Notes: generated by a model from the sequence alone, not told the origin. Positions 1 to 9,756 are shown, counted from the stretch's first letter. The stretch is 64,000 bases of DNA from Pseudomonas sp. LS44 (GCF_024730785.1 NZ_CP102830.1:2480001-2544000), one strand, 5' to 3'. Numbers and translations: made by a program.

Positions 1-467
1 GGCGGGTGGACTGCGATCAGATCGTCCCATTGCGCATAGTTGCCTGCCGGCGCCAAGGGCAAGGCTATGACCGGCATACCCGCCGGAAGCATGTCGTGGA
101 TGTTGCTGCCGGCCTCCATCCTGCCGAGGAACAGCAGCCGGACGCTGGCATGCTCGATGACGTAGCGCAGGGCGTCCTCACTCATCGTCGGATACAGCGG
201 GACGGAGACATGACCGGCCATCCAGATCGCCAGGTCGGCGATGATCCAGTGCGCGCTATTCTTGCCAATGATCGCGATGGTGCTGCCGGCAGGCAGCGCC
301 AGCGAATTCAGGTAGGTCGCCATCCGACGCGCCTGGTCACCGACCTCGCGCCAGCTGTAGTCGGCAACGCCACCGGGCACAGGCTGGGTCAGGTAGATGG
401 CATCGGGCCGGGTTTCTTCCCAGTGCAGGAAGCGATGGAGCAAAGTCGTCGAATTATTGTTGTTCAT
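1..467 (-). CDS. Acyl-CoA synthetase (AMP-binding), N-terminal part only
   Basis: This is the first ~155 residues of an AMP-dependent acyl-CoA synthetase; the rest lies beyond the left edge of the window. Translation from the ATG at 465-467 reads MNNNNSTTLLHRFLHWEE and continues without a stop to base 1. It contains the typical start of the family: a D-Y-S-W-R-E-V segment, then a segment reading IAIIGKNSAHWIIADLAIW, then SVPLYPT, as in long-chain fatty-acid CoA ligases that activate a carboxylate through an acyl-adenylate. The ATP-binding signature is outside the window. It is the last gene of a minus-strand run of acyl-CoA genes, so it probably activates the acid that the neighbours degrade. 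The chain length of the substrate cannot be told. Confidence 0.85.
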   Translation of the reverse strand, partial: MNNNNSTTLLHRFLHWEETRPDAIYLTQPVPGGVADYSWREVGDQARRMATYLNSLALPAGSTIAIIGKNSAHWIIADLAIWMAGHVSVPLYPTMSEDALRYVIEHASVRLLFLGRMEAGSNIHDMLPAGMPVIALPLAPAGNYAQWDDLIAVHP

Positions 468-550
468 GCAATGTTCCCTTCCAGGCTATTTCAAGTCGTC
501 ACGCTCTAGGACCAATCATGCTTGTCAGCCGCCAATACGGCTGCCCCGAT

Positions 551-1663
551 TCATGCGCCGCACCAATCGTGCAATACCCTCTTTGTGTCCTGGCCGCGAG
601 CCGGTATGGCGCCGGGCGAAGCGGTCGAGGTGACTGAGAAGCGTGGTGCCGGGCCGGCCTGCAGGACGCCGTCAACCCGACTGTAGATGCCCCGCTCCCG
701 CATATGCGGATGCGCCGCCGCCTCGTCGACATTGAGCACCGGCGCAAAGCAGGCGTCGGAACCTTCCAGCAGCGCACACCACTCGTCACGTGTCCTTGTC
801 GCGAACAGGGCAGCGAAGCCGTCATGCAGGCGCGGCCAGTGGGCCGGATCGGCGCTTTGCACGTAGTCCGGATCATCGTTCAGCCCAAGCTTCTCCAGCA
901 ACAGCCTGTAGAAGCGTGGCTCCACCGCGCCTACGGAAATGAACTGGCCGTCGGAACACCTGTACGTGCGGTACCACTGCGGCCCATCCAGAATGCTCTT
1001 GCCACGCTCATTGCTCATCTGGCCCGCCGATTTCAGACTGAGCAGCAGGTTCAGCATGTGGGCGCTGCCATCGACGATGGCGGCATCCACCACCTGCCCT
1101 TGTCCGGTGGTGCGCGCGTTCATGATGCCAGCGAGTACGCCTATCGTCAGATAGAGCGCACCCCCACCGACATCGCCCACCAGGCTCGGCGGGACAATCG
1201 GCGTCTCACCGGGCTGGCCGGACCACCACAGGGCGCCGGAGAGAGCGACGTAGTTCAGATCATGCCCCGCGGCCTGGGCCAACGGCCCGCTCTGGCCCCA
1301 GCCGGTCATGCGGCCATAAATCAGTCTCGGATTGCGCGCCAGGCACACTTCTGGCCCGAGCCCCAGGCGCTCCATCACACCGGGACGCATGCCTTCGATC
1401 AGGGCGTCGCAGCTTTGCGCCAGCTGCAGCACGGTGTCGATGCCTTCCTGGCTCTTGAGATCGACTGCTATCGAGCGCTTGCCGCGGTTGAAGACCGCAT
1501 GCTTGCCGAAGTCGACATCTTCCGGCCCCGTCTCTAGCCGATCCACCAGCACGACATCCGCTCCTAGGTCTGCGAGCAACATGCCGCAGAACGGCGCTGG
1601 CCCGAGTCCCGCGATTTCCAGAATTCTCAGTCCAGCCAGAGGACCGCTGCGATCTTGCGTCAT
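551..1663 (-). CDS. CaiB/BaiF family enzyme, alpha-methylacyl-CoA racemase type
   Basis: A 370-residue class III CoA-transferase fold protein that looks more like alpha-methylacyl-CoA racemase than like a true CoA transferase. The start reads GPLAGLRILEIAGLGPAPF, the classic N-terminus of that group. His134 (in GHDLNY) and Asp164 (in LVGDVGGG) are 30 residues apart, matching the catalytic His126/Asp156 pair known from the mycobacterial racemase Mcr. Its likely role is to convert 2R-methylacyl-CoA to the 2S form so that beta-oxidation can proceed. I chose the ATG at 1661-1663, which has a GGGAG-type ribosome site; an in-frame ATG at 1723, 60 bases upstream, also has a GGGAG and cannot be excluded. 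It lies 72 bases after the thiolase gene on the same strand. Confidence 0.88.
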   Translation of the reverse strand: MTQDRSGPLAGLRILEIAGLGPAPFCGMLLADLGADVVLVDRLETGPEDVDFGKHAVFNRGKRSIAVDLKSQEGIDTVLQLAQSCDALIEGMRPGVMERLGLGPEVCLARNPRLIYGRMTGWGQSGPLAQAAGHDLNYVALSGALWWSGQPGETPIVPPSLVGDVGGGALYLTIGVLAGIMNARTTGQGQVVDAAIVDGSAHMLNLLLSLKSAGQMSNERGKSILDGPQWYRTYRCSDGQFISVGAVEPRFYRLLLEKLGLNDDPDYVQSADPAHWPRLHDGFAALFATRTRDEWCALLEGSDACFAPVLNVDEAAAHPHMRERGIYSRVDGVLQAGPAPRFSVTSTASPGAIPARGQDTKRVLHDWCGA

Positions 1664-1735
1664 GAAATCTACTCTCCCTTCCTGTTGGAACGCCTCGAGG
1701 CCGGCATCGGGTTGAAAGTCCATGGCGGGCTCCCG

Positions 1736-2923
1736 TCAGTCTTTGCGGTACATGGTGACCACGGCCGCACCACCGATACCGATGTTGTGCTGCAAGGCGA
1801 TGCGCGCACCCTCGACCTGACGCTGCTCGGCCTGGCCGCGCAACTGCAGGACCAGCTCGGTGCACTGTGCGAGGCCGGTGGCGCCGATCGGGTGGCCCTT
1901 GCAGAGCAGGCCGCCGGAAGGGTTGACCACAAATTTACCGCCGTAGGTGTTGTCGCCGTCGTCGACAAACTTCTGCGCGCCGCCTTCTGGGCACAGGCCT
2001 AGCGATTCGTAGGTGAGCAGCTCGTTCTGTGCGAAGCAGTCGTGCAGCTCCACGACATCGACATCCGCAGCGCCCACGCCAGCCATCTCGTAGACTTTGT
2101 TGGCCGCCGCGCGGGACATGGAGTAACCAGCGAGATCACGCATGTCGCCGGAGGTGAAGGTTTCCGCGCCGTCAGTGGTCAGTGCCTGACCAGCAATGGA
2201 CACGCTGCGGTCGAGGCCGTGTTTCTTCGCGTAGGACTCGCTGCACAGCACCACAGCGCCGGCACCACAGGTCGGCGGGCAGGCCATCGAGCGGGTCATC
2301 ACGCCCGGCCACATCATCTGCTCGGCGAGCACGTCTTCGACGGTGACGATCTTGCGGAATACTGCCTTGGGGTTGTTCGCCGCATGGCGGCTGGCCTTGG
2401 CGCGGATCTTGGCGAAGGTCTCCAGCGGGGTGCCGAAGCGCTTCATGTGCTCGATCCCGGCACAGCCGAAGATGCGCAGAGCGGCGGGGATTTCTGCCGC
2501 ACCGGCAACGCCTTTGTCGCACTGATCGAGGAACAGCTCCAGCGGGCTGGGACGGTCGGCGAAGGCGCTGGGAATCGCACCGGGGACCATCTGTTCGAAG
2601 CCGAAGGCCAGCACGATGTCGACCATGCCGCTGGCGATCGCCTGGTTGGCCAGGAACAGCGCGGTCGAGCCGCTGGCGCAGTTGTTGTTGACGTTGATCA
2701 CCGGGATGCCAGTCATGCCGACGTTGTAGAGCACGCGCTGACCGGAGGTGGAATCGCCGAAGACATAGCTGGCGTAAGCCTGCTGGATCGACTCGTAGCC
2801 GACCCCGGCGTCAGCCAGGGCGATGCGCACCGCCTGCTCGCCCATCACCGGATAGGTTTCGCTCTGGCCGGGCTTGGTGAATGGAATCATGCCGACACCG
2901 GCGACCACGATTTTTTGACTCAT
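1736..2923 (-). CDS. Thiolase family protein (SCP-x / lipid-transfer type)
   Basis: A 395-residue thiolase-fold enzyme, probably cleaving a 3-ketoacyl-CoA to acetyl- or propionyl-CoA and a shortened acyl-CoA. The nucleophile is Cys82 in NNNCASGSTAL. The C-terminal half has HDCFAQNE and the GHPIGATG active-site loop, which replace the usual bacterial FadA motifs and point to the sterol-carrier-protein-x group acting on branched or sterol-like chains. The chosen start at 2923 is preceded by GAGGAG at good spacing; an upstream in-frame ATG at 2947 lacks this. The gene sits between the crotonase and racemase genes in one minus-strand group. The substrate is inferred from the family only. Confidence 0.9.
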   Translation of the reverse strand: MSQKIVVAGVGMIPFTKPGQSETYPVMGEQAVRIALADAGVGYESIQQAYASYVFGDSTSGQRVLYNVGMTGIPVINVNNNCASGSTALFLANQAIASGMVDIVLAFGFEQMVPGAIPSAFADRPSPLELFLDQCDKGVAGAAEIPAALRIFGCAGIEHMKRFGTPLETFAKIRAKASRHAANNPKAVFRKIVTVEDVLAEQMMWPGVMTRSMACPPTCGAGAVVLCSESYAKKHGLDRSVSIAGQALTTDGAETFTSGDMRDLAGYSMSRAAANKVYEMAGVGAADVDVVELHDCFAQNELLTYESLGLCPEGGAQKFVDDGDNTYGGKFVVNPSGGLLCKGHPIGATGLAQCTELVLQLRGQAEQRQVEGARIALQHNIGIGGAAVVTMYRKD

Positions 2924-3091
2924 TTGCTTCTCCTCAAAATCACTCATCCCAGCCGAGGTGCCATAGCAGCCACGGAAAGCCGTTTCGAGCTTCAGGAATA
3001 TTCACGTTGCGGGAGCTGCCGCCCCTCAGGACCTAGATAGAAAACGGCGGCCATGGCGACATCCGCCAACACCACTCCAAGCCAGGCGGAC

Positions 3092-3889
3092 TCAGGACAT
3101 GAATCGCGCCGTGCCGCGGTACAGCAGCCCTTCCTTGTCCCGGAAACGTCTCACCGCCTCGCTGTTGTAGCGGCTGCCTACGCAGAGCGACTGCGCCATC
3201 GCCTCGAACTGGGTCATGGTTTCGCGGTCACTTTCGAAGCTGCGGTTCAGCAGGGTCTTCACCAGGCCAAGGGCCTGCAGCGGCGCATCATCGAACTGCC
3301 GGGCATACTCCAGCGCCCGTTCAACCAATTGTTCGGCTGGCACCTGCACCTGGGCTAGGCCCAGCTCAAGCGCCTCCTCCGCGCCGACAGGGCGGGCCGA
3401 GAACAGGATTTCCTTGGCACGCGACAGACCAATCAGGCGTGGCAGCCAGTGGAGCAGCGATAGATCCGGTACCAGGCCCAGGCAGAGAAAGCTCGATTGC
3501 AACCGGGCTTTAGGAGTGACGAAGACGAAATCCGCCATCAGCGCGAGGGAGAAGCCGGCGCCCGCTGCTGCACCATCCACCGCAGCGATCACCGGCTTCT
3601 CCAGCTCCTGCAGCTCACGGAGCCAGCGGTGAAAATCCAGCACGGCTTCGCGCCCTGCGAAGACGGGTTCGTCACTACTCACCGATCCGTCCAGATCGAA
3701 ACCGGAGCAGAACGCCCCACCTGCGCCAGTCAGCACCACCGAACGCACCGTGCGGTCGGTGCGCGCGGCGCGCAGCACCTCCGGCAGCGCCTGGCAGATT
3801 GCCTGATCGAGGGCGTTCTTCTTCTGCGGTCGGTTCAGGGTGATGACCGCGGTCTTGCCGACCTTTTCAAACAACACTGCGTCGTTCAT
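3092..3889 (-). CDS. Enoyl-CoA hydratase/isomerase (crotonase) family protein
   Basis: A 265-residue crotonase. The oxyanion-hole segments are visible as AGGAFCSGFDLDG (about 56-68) and VDGAAAGAGFSLALMADF (104-121). The first catalytic glutamate of true enoyl-CoA hydratases (normally in GGGCELA) is not present: the region reads GAGFSLA. An Asp lies at position 142 in GLVPD, where isomerases of the PaaG/ECI type keep their single acid. An enoyl-CoA isomerase role, moving a double bond so that beta-oxidation can continue, is therefore as likely as hydration. The start at 3889 has GAGAGAAG just upstream; the frame is open further upstream to 4069, but that stretch does not resemble the family. 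Confidence 0.87.
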   Translation of the reverse strand: MNDAVLFEKVGKTAVITLNRPQKKNALDQAICQALPEVLRAARTDRTVRSVVLTGAGGAFCSGFDLDGSVSSDEPVFAGREAVLDFHRWLRELQELEKPVIAAVDGAAAGAGFSLALMADFVFVTPKARLQSSFLCLGLVPDLSLLHWLPRLIGLSRAKEILFSARPVGAEEALELGLAQVQVPAEQLVERALEYARQFDDAPLQALGLVKTLLNRSFESDRETMTQFEAMAQSLCVGSRYNSEAVRRFRDKEGLLYRGTARFMS

Positions 3890-4050
3890 TGCGCTTCTCT
3901 CTCCAGTTACGCGGCGGAAGCCCAGCGGGCTCTCCATGGCTGCAGCATGCGAGGAGGGTGGACGGGACACGCCTATCTTCAGGGTAGGGGTAGGTAGTGG
4001 GCGAGGACATGGTGCCGCTGGCCAAGGGCGGGGCGCAGCAGCCACAACAC

Positions 4051-4080
4051 AAAACGCCCGATGCGGCACATCGGGCGTTT
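4051..4080 (-). terminator. Rho-independent terminator of the LuxR-type regulator gene
   Basis: A 12-base inverted repeat (arms 4052-4063 and 4069-4080) is followed on the minus strand by a short T-run. It lies 46 bases past the stop codon of the regulator at 4126-6837 and separates it from the crotonase gene. Confidence 0.7.
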
Positions 4081-4125
4081 GGTCGGCGGGGAGGTCGGAG
4101 CGGGGCCTTGCAGGCCAGCACTACT

Positions 4126-6837
4126 TCAACGAAGCAGCCCCTGCTGGCGCGCCATGGACACGGCGGCGTAGCGGCTGGGCACGCCCAGCTTGGTGAGGAT
4201 GTTATTCACATTCCATTTCACCGTTCCCAGAGTGAGATTGAGCGTGAGGGCAATGCGCTTGTTGGACATTGTCTCGGCCATCAGCCGCAGCACCTCCATC
4301 TCGCGTGGCGTCAGGCTGACCGGGTGGCCGCCGGCGAGCAGGCGGTTGAGCGGCGGCGTTTCCGCGGTTTCCGCGGCTGGCCCGGCCGGCGCATCGCTGC
4401 GCCACATTTCGGTGAGGTAACGATGGCAGCGCTCATCCAGCGTCTGTGTCTCGCTTAAGCGCTGCAGCAGGCCGGCCAGACGTGGGCCTTCGTCCAGCAG
4501 GGTACGGCGCAAGCCGCACTGTACGGCGTCGTCCACTGCCTCGCGTAGGCACGCCATGGCCGAGTCCTCCTGGCCCAGGTCGGTATGGGCGAGCGCCGCG
4601 AGGAGACGCGCCTGGACGTGGGTCTGGCGCCGCCCATAACGCTCAGCGAAGCGGCCGACCAGGGCCAAGGATTCGAGCGCACGCGCCGGTTCGTGCTGCG
4701 CCAGGGCCAATCGGGCACGGGCCAAGGCGAGGATGATCACGACTTCATCCTGGCAATCGCCGCGAAAGCGCTCGACCAGCCCTTCCAGCCGCTCCAGGCG
4801 TTCGGCGGCGTGGCGGATCTTGCTTTGGGCCAGCCAGGCCTTGACCTGCTCGGCCAGCATGAGCGCCTGCAGCCGGTCCAGGCCCAGTTGCTGAAAGTGC
4901 GCCGCCTGGGATTCGAGGAAGTTCAGCAGCACCTGGGGGGGCTCGCGCAGCGCGGCGATGCGGGCGCGGCACAGCGAGGCGAGGATCATCACGTCGGGCA
5001 TGGCCGCCTGCAGGATGCTACCGCGGTTGACCAGCACCGCCAGGGCATCGTCGATACGGTCCAGTTCGTAGTACGCAGTACACAGCGGGCCGGCGCACAC
5101 GTTGGCCGCAACCGAGCCCCGCCCGTAGCCCGCTTCGGCACGCGCAAGCAGAGCCGCTCCCAGCCGCGTCACCTCGTCGACGTCGCCATTGCGCATCTTG
5201 GCCAGAATCAGGGTGCTCTCATAGACCAGGGCCATGTCGCTCGCGTGGTCCTCGCCGGCGATGGGGTATTCCACGTGCAGCCGCTGCACATCCGCCACTC
5301 GGCCCACCAACAGGTAGGCACAGGCCAGCGTCGTCAGACTGATGTAACGCAGCGGGCGGTTGGCCAGCACCGCCTGCAACGACGGTTCCAGCAGGCTGAT
5401 GACCCGCCGCGGGTTGTCGCGTTGCAGGGCGACGGTGGCGTCGACCAGGGCAAAACTTGAGGACAACGCCGGAATGCGCGCCGCCTCGGTGCGGCGGATC
5501 TGTTCCATCCAGCGGGCGGCCTGCTCCGGGCGGGCGGTGAAGGCATAGGTTAGGCAGCCGAGGATGAACAGCCGAGGATGGGCGAACAGGGTCTCCTGAG
5601 GCAACAGTTCGAGCAGGGTCAGCATCGGGCTGATATAGGCCATGCTCCATTGCGCGTTGCCGACGCGTTCCATGGCGGCGACGGCGAAATCCAGGTCGTG
5701 GCACAGGTTGGCGTGACGCAACGCCTCGACCAACAGCTCGCGCTCGGCAAACCATTGGCTGGCGCGCCGGTGTAGCGCGTCCACCGCCGCCGCTTCGCGC
5801 TTGGCCAGGCGCTTCGCGAGGAACTCACTGAACAGCGGATGCAGGCGGTACCAGGGCAGATTGTCCGCCGAGTCCACCCGATAGATCAGCAGGTTTTCCA
5901 GCTCGGCCCGCCGTATCAGCTCCGCGGCCTGATCGTTGCCCGTCACGAATGCGGTCAGATCAGCGTTGAAGCGGCGAAAGGGCGACAGCTGTTCCAGCAG
6001 CTGGATCAGCTCCGGCGCCAGGCAGGCGAGCACATCCTCTTCCAGGTACGCGTGCAGATCACTCGATTTCAGCACTTCGCGCAGCCGGGTCCGCGACGCC
6101 GGGCGAATACGCAGCGCGGTGGCAATCGGCTGCAGACTGGCCGGCCAGCCGCCGGTGAGCGTGTGAATCTGCTGTTCCTCGTCGGCGCTCAGCTCCAGGC
6201 CCGCCAGGTTGCGCTCGAAGAACACCCGCGTCTCGGCCACGTCGAACGGCAGTTCGGCAAAGTTGATCTCCGCCGCCTGCCCTTGCATGCGCAGCCGGCC
6301 GAGGCTCAATGGCAGCGCGCTACGCGAGGCGACGACCAGGTGCAGGTTGGCTGGGCCGTGGTCCAGCAGTTTCTGCAACAGGCGGTGCGCCAGCGGGGAC
6401 TCGACATTCTGGTAATCGTCGATCAGCAAATACAGCTCGCGCATGGCCTGCTCAGCCAGGCGCGTGACCGCCGCGACCAGGATGTTGAGCGAGTACTCGC
6501 TGGGTTCGCCGTCGACCAGGCCGCTCTCCACCGCGATGCCCAGGCGCTGCAAGGCCGCCACCAAGTAGGCGCTGAATCCGGGGTAGTCGCGATCCTCCTG
6601 GCTGAGCGATAGCCAGACCACGTCGAGCCCCTCCTTGAGCAACATCTGGCGCCACTGCGCAAGCAACAGGGTCTTGCCGAAGCCGGCAGCGCCGGAGATC
6701 AGCGTGAGCTTGCCCTGGCGCACCTCGTTCAGCCGCTCCAACAGCTGAGTGCGCGGGATATGCCGGGCGTTCAGCCGCGGCGGAGAAAACTTGGTCACGA
6801 TCAGCAGATCGTCGGAGTTCATCGGAGACGCTTGCAT
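4126..6837 (-). CDS. Large ATP-binding LuxR-family regulator (MalT/AlkS type)
   Basis: A 903-residue transcriptional activator of the LAL/MalT class. A P-loop GAAGFGKT lies at residues 49-56 and a Walker B-like hydrophobic stretch LYLLIDDYQ follows. The middle is a long helical TPR-like sensor region. The last ~60 residues form a LuxR helix-turn-helix with LTPREMEVLRLMAETMSNK and LGTVKWNVNNIL. Family members such as MalT and AlkS bind an inducer and ATP, then activate catabolic operons, so this one most likely controls the acyl-CoA genes on either side. I start it at the ATG at 6835-6837; a second in-frame ATG at 6822 is possible and neither has a strong ribosome site. It is transcribed divergently from the SDR gene at 7133. 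Confidence 0.88.
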   Translation of the reverse strand: MQASPMNSDDLLIVTKFSPPRLNARHIPRTQLLERLNEVRQGKLTLISGAAGFGKTLLLAQWRQMLLKEGLDVVWLSLSQEDRDYPGFSAYLVAALQRLGIAVESGLVDGEPSEYSLNILVAAVTRLAEQAMRELYLLIDDYQNVESPLAHRLLQKLLDHGPANLHLVVASRSALPLSLGRLRMQGQAAEINFAELPFDVAETRVFFERNLAGLELSADEEQQIHTLTGGWPASLQPIATALRIRPASRTRLREVLKSSDLHAYLEEDVLACLAPELIQLLEQLSPFRRFNADLTAFVTGNDQAAELIRRAELENLLIYRVDSADNLPWYRLHPLFSEFLAKRLAKREAAAVDALHRRASQWFAERELLVEALRHANLCHDLDFAVAAMERVGNAQWSMAYISPMLTLLELLPQETLFAHPRLFILGCLTYAFTARPEQAARWMEQIRRTEAARIPALSSSFALVDATVALQRDNPRRVISLLEPSLQAVLANRPLRYISLTTLACAYLLVGRVADVQRLHVEYPIAGEDHASDMALVYESTLILAKMRNGDVDEVTRLGAALLARAEAGYGRGSVAANVCAGPLCTAYYELDRIDDALAVLVNRGSILQAAMPDVMILASLCRARIAALREPPQVLLNFLESQAAHFQQLGLDRLQALMLAEQVKAWLAQSKIRHAAERLERLEGLVERFRGDCQDEVVIILALARARLALAQHEPARALESLALVGRFAERYGRRQTHVQARLLAALAHTDLGQEDSAMACLREAVDDAVQCGLRRTLLDEGPRLAGLLQRLSETQTLDERCHRYLTEMWRSDAPAGPAAETAETPPLNRLLAGGHPVSLTPREMEVLRLMAETMSNKRIALTLNLTLGTVKWNVNNILTKLGVPSRYAAVSMARQQGLLR

Positions 6838-7132
6838 CCTAGTTATTTCGCTCTTTCTCGCCCGTCGGCCAGTCCGACATCGTGCAGCACCGGCGACAAC
6901 TTCTGCCAGCGGTCGGCAACACGCTTTACTGACTCCTGCCCCATCCTCCACCAGCCAGCGGAGCCGCGCAACGGCCGAAAAGATAGGGAGCAACCGCGTC
7001 GGCATCCGGTAAGTTCCAGGTGGACTACTGCAGCGCCGCAGCCTGAGCTGGACAACGCATCGACGAGCAGGGCACGGACGCCCGCAACAGGCGCTCAGCC
7101 ATTCGCCACACTAAAAACCTGAGGAACAAGAC

Positions 7133-8050
7133 ATGACCATTCGCTTCGATGACCGCGTCGCCATCGTCACCGGCTCCGGCAACGGCCTGGGCCGCATCCA
7201 CGCCCTGGAACTCGCCAAGCGCGGTGCCAAGGTGGTAATCAACGATTTCGGTGGCAGCCGTGACGGCATCGGCAGCTCTTCCGAGGCCGCACTAGCGGTG
7301 GTCGAGGAAATCCGTCAGGCCGGCGGCACCGCCATCGCCAACGGCGCCAACGTTGCCGACTACGAACAGGTTCAGGCTATGGTCAGGCAGGCCGTCGAGG
7401 CCTTCGGCCGCGTCGACATCCTGATCAACAACGCCGGCATCCTGCGCGACAAGTCCTTCGCTAAGCTGGAACTGGACGACATCCACGCGGTGATCAACGT
7501 CCATCTGATGGGGGCAATGTATTGCTCGAAGGCTGTCTGGGACCTGATGAAAGAGCAGAACTACGGCCGCATCCTGATGACCACATCGGCCGCCGGCCTG
7601 TTCGGCAACTTCGGCCAGGCCAACTATGGTGCGGCCAAGATGGGCCTGGTGGGCCTAATGAATATGCTGGCCGTCGAAGGCCGCAAGAACAACGTGCACG
7701 TCAACACCCTGGCACCAATGGCCGCCACTCGCATGACCCAAGACGTGCTGCCCGCGGATCTTCTGAAAATCACTGGCCCCGAACTCGCCACGCCGGCGGC
7801 ACTGTTCCTGGTCAGTGAACATGCTCCCACCAAGCTGCTGCTGAGCGCCGGCGCCGGCGTATTCTCCGGTGCCCGTATGGAAGAGACCGCACCGGTATTC
7901 CTCAGCACCGAGCCGACTCCGGAAGACGTGGAAGAACATCTGGCGCGAATCACCGACTGGAACAGCGCGGCGCCACGCACCGACGCTGGCCAGCAGGTAG
8001 GCATGTTCGTCGAGACCGCGCTCAAAGGCATTCAGGCCGGCAACAACTGA
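7133..8050 (+). CDS. SDR family dehydrogenase, 3-hydroxyacyl-CoA dehydrogenase-like
   Basis: A 305-residue classical short-chain dehydrogenase. The nucleotide-binding motif TGSGNGLG is at residues 13-20, INNAG at about 98-102, and the catalytic triad is Ser152, Tyr165 and Lys169 (YGAAK). The extended C-terminus and the segment NDFGGSRDGIGSS resemble the dehydrogenase domain of peroxisomal multifunctional enzyme type 2, which oxidises 3-hydroxyacyl-CoAs. That supplies the step missing from the minus-strand cluster. AGGAAC lies ahead of the ATG. It is divergent from the MalT-like regulator, which probably controls it. No hotdog hydratase or SCP2 domain is attached. Confidence 0.88.
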   Translation: MTIRFDDRVAIVTGSGNGLGRIHALELAKRGAKVVINDFGGSRDGIGSSSEAALAVVEEIRQAGGTAIANGANVADYEQVQAMVRQAVEAFGRVDILINNAGILRDKSFAKLELDDIHAVINVHLMGAMYCSKAVWDLMKEQNYGRILMTTSAAGLFGNFGQANYGAAKMGLVGLMNMLAVEGRKNNVHVNTLAPMAATRMTQDVLPADLLKITGPELATPAALFLVSEHAPTKLLLSAGAGVFSGARMEETAPVFLSTEPTPEDVEEHLARITDWNSAAPRTDAGQQVGMFVETALKGIQAGNN

Positions 8051-8154
8051 GACATATTCCGGTTCAGGGCTGCTACTAAGTGACGCCAACTGTTGCCGCG
8101 GTGGCAGCCGCCTTGATTGCTTCTGAAATTATGGGCTGTTGATAACCGTGGCTG

Positions 8155-8169
8155 GCCGGATAGCGACGG
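8155..8169 (+). repeat. Left 15-bp terminal inverted repeat of the mini-integrase element
   Basis: GCCGGATAGCGACGG, an exact inverted match to 10635-10649. The following bases (to about 8183) resemble the sequence found just downstream of both integrase copies. Confidence 0.6.
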
Positions 8170-8259
8170 CTTGAATTCGACCGCACCTGTGCAAGCATGG
8201 TCATAGAAAGCATTGTGCGTGAGCCCGCCATGAACTGCCGGTGAGGGATGTCCGCCTCT

Positions 8260-8280
8260 GGCCCAGACTGTGTAAAAACG
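8260..8280 (+). repeat. IS terminal inverted repeat, left
   Basis: 21 bp, matching 20 of 21 positions of the reverse complement of 9909-9929. Confidence 0.85.
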
Positions 8281-8332
8281 TTGGCACCGACCTTGCTGTG
8301 ATTTGATGGATTCAAATCAGCGGAGGATGCCG

Positions 8333-9756
8333 ATGAAGCGTTTTATCCAGGGAGAGCATCGAGGCCAAAGCGTGCTGCTCCCCGAGAGCCTGGATGACTA
8401 CGTAGCGGACACCAACCCGGTACGGGTGGTCGATGTTTTCGTCGATGAACTCGACCTCGGCCCGCTTGGTTTCGACGGTGTCGTCCCGGCGGAAACTGGC
8501 AGACCTGCTTACCATCCTGCCGATCTCCTGAAGATCTACATCTACGGCTATCTCAATCGCATCCAATCCAGTCGCCGGCTGGAGCGAGAGGCGCAGCGCA
8601 ATGTCGAATTGATGTGGCTGACCGGACGTCTGATGCCGGACTTCAAGACCATCGCCAATTTTCGCAAGGATAACGGCAAGGCAATCCGCGGCGTCTGTCG
8701 GCAGTTCGTGGTGCTGTGCCAGCAGCTTGGTCTGTTCTCTGAAGCGCTGGTGGCCATCGATGGCAGCAAGTTCAAGGCGGTCAACAATCGCGACCGCAAT
8801 TTCACCAGCGCCAAGCTTCAACGGCGAATGGCTGAGATCGAGTCAACCGCTACCTGACGGCGCTGGACACCGCAGATCGTCAGGAGCCTGCCGTGGCGCA
8901 GGTCAAAGCTGAGCGCCTTCACGACAAGATTGCGACCTTGAAAGCCAAGATGCAGGAGCTCAAGGAAATCGAGGTTCAGCTCAACGAAACACCGGATAAA
9001 CAGATCTCCCTGACCGATCCCGATGCCCGCTCAATGAAGACGCGTGGCACCGGAATGGTCGGCTACAACGTGCAGGCGGCGGTCGACGCGAAGCACCACC
9101 TGATCGTGACGCATGAGGTCACGAACGACGGAGTCGATCGAGACCAACTAAGTTCAATGGCCAAGCAAGCCCGAGAAGCCATGGGCGTCGAGGAACTCTC
9201 GGCGGTCGCAGACAGGGGGTATTTCAAAGGCGAAGAAATCCTGGCTTGCCATGAAGCTGGAATCACTGTTTTCGTACCCAAGACGCTGACCTCGGGAGCG
9301 ACAGCGGCTGGCCGCTTTGGCAAAGGTGATTTCATCTACGACGCAGCAAAGAACGAGTACCAATGCCCTGCTGGGCAACGCCTGATCTGGCGTTTCTCAA
9401 GCATCGAGAAAGGCCTGAAGCTGCACCGTTACTGGAGTTCGCATTGCCAAGGTTGCGCGTTGAAAGAGCACTGTACGCCTAGCCCCGAGCGACGAGTGAG
9501 CCGCTGGGAGCATGAGTCCGTACTCGAGGCGATGCAGAATCGTCTGGATCAAGCTCCTGAGATGATGCGAATCCGCCGTCAGACGGTCGAGCACCCGTTC
9601 GGCACGCTGAAGTCCTGGATGGGCGCCACCCATTTCCTCACCAGAACGCTCGACCGGGTGAGTACCGAGATGAGCCTGCATGTGCTCGCCTACAATCTCA
9701 AACGCATACTGCGCTTGATGGGTAGCGATGCCTTGATGGCGGCGATGAAGGCCTGA
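8333..9756 (+). pseudogene. IS1182-family transposase, frameshifted
   Basis: The first part (8333-8857) starts MKRFIQGEHRGQS after a GGAGG site and carries the DUF772-like N-terminal region and the first catalytic Asp in VAIDGSKFKA. It runs into a premature TGA at 8855-8857. The second part continues in another frame to 9756 with the second Asp in VADRGYFKGEE and the catalytic Glu in VEHPFGTLKSW. Reading across 8841-8846, loss of one base (or four) after the codons for EIE restores S-N-R-Y-L-T-A-L and joins the two halves. The full protein would be about 475 residues, normal for the family. Unless this is a programmed shift, the transposase is inactive. Confidence 0.85.

Noticed and set aside
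704-1537. Long plus-strand frame of 277 codons opposite the CaiB-family gene
   Set aside because: It is antisense to a clearly recognisable enzyme, has no ribosome site and matches no family; such frames are common in high-GC DNA.
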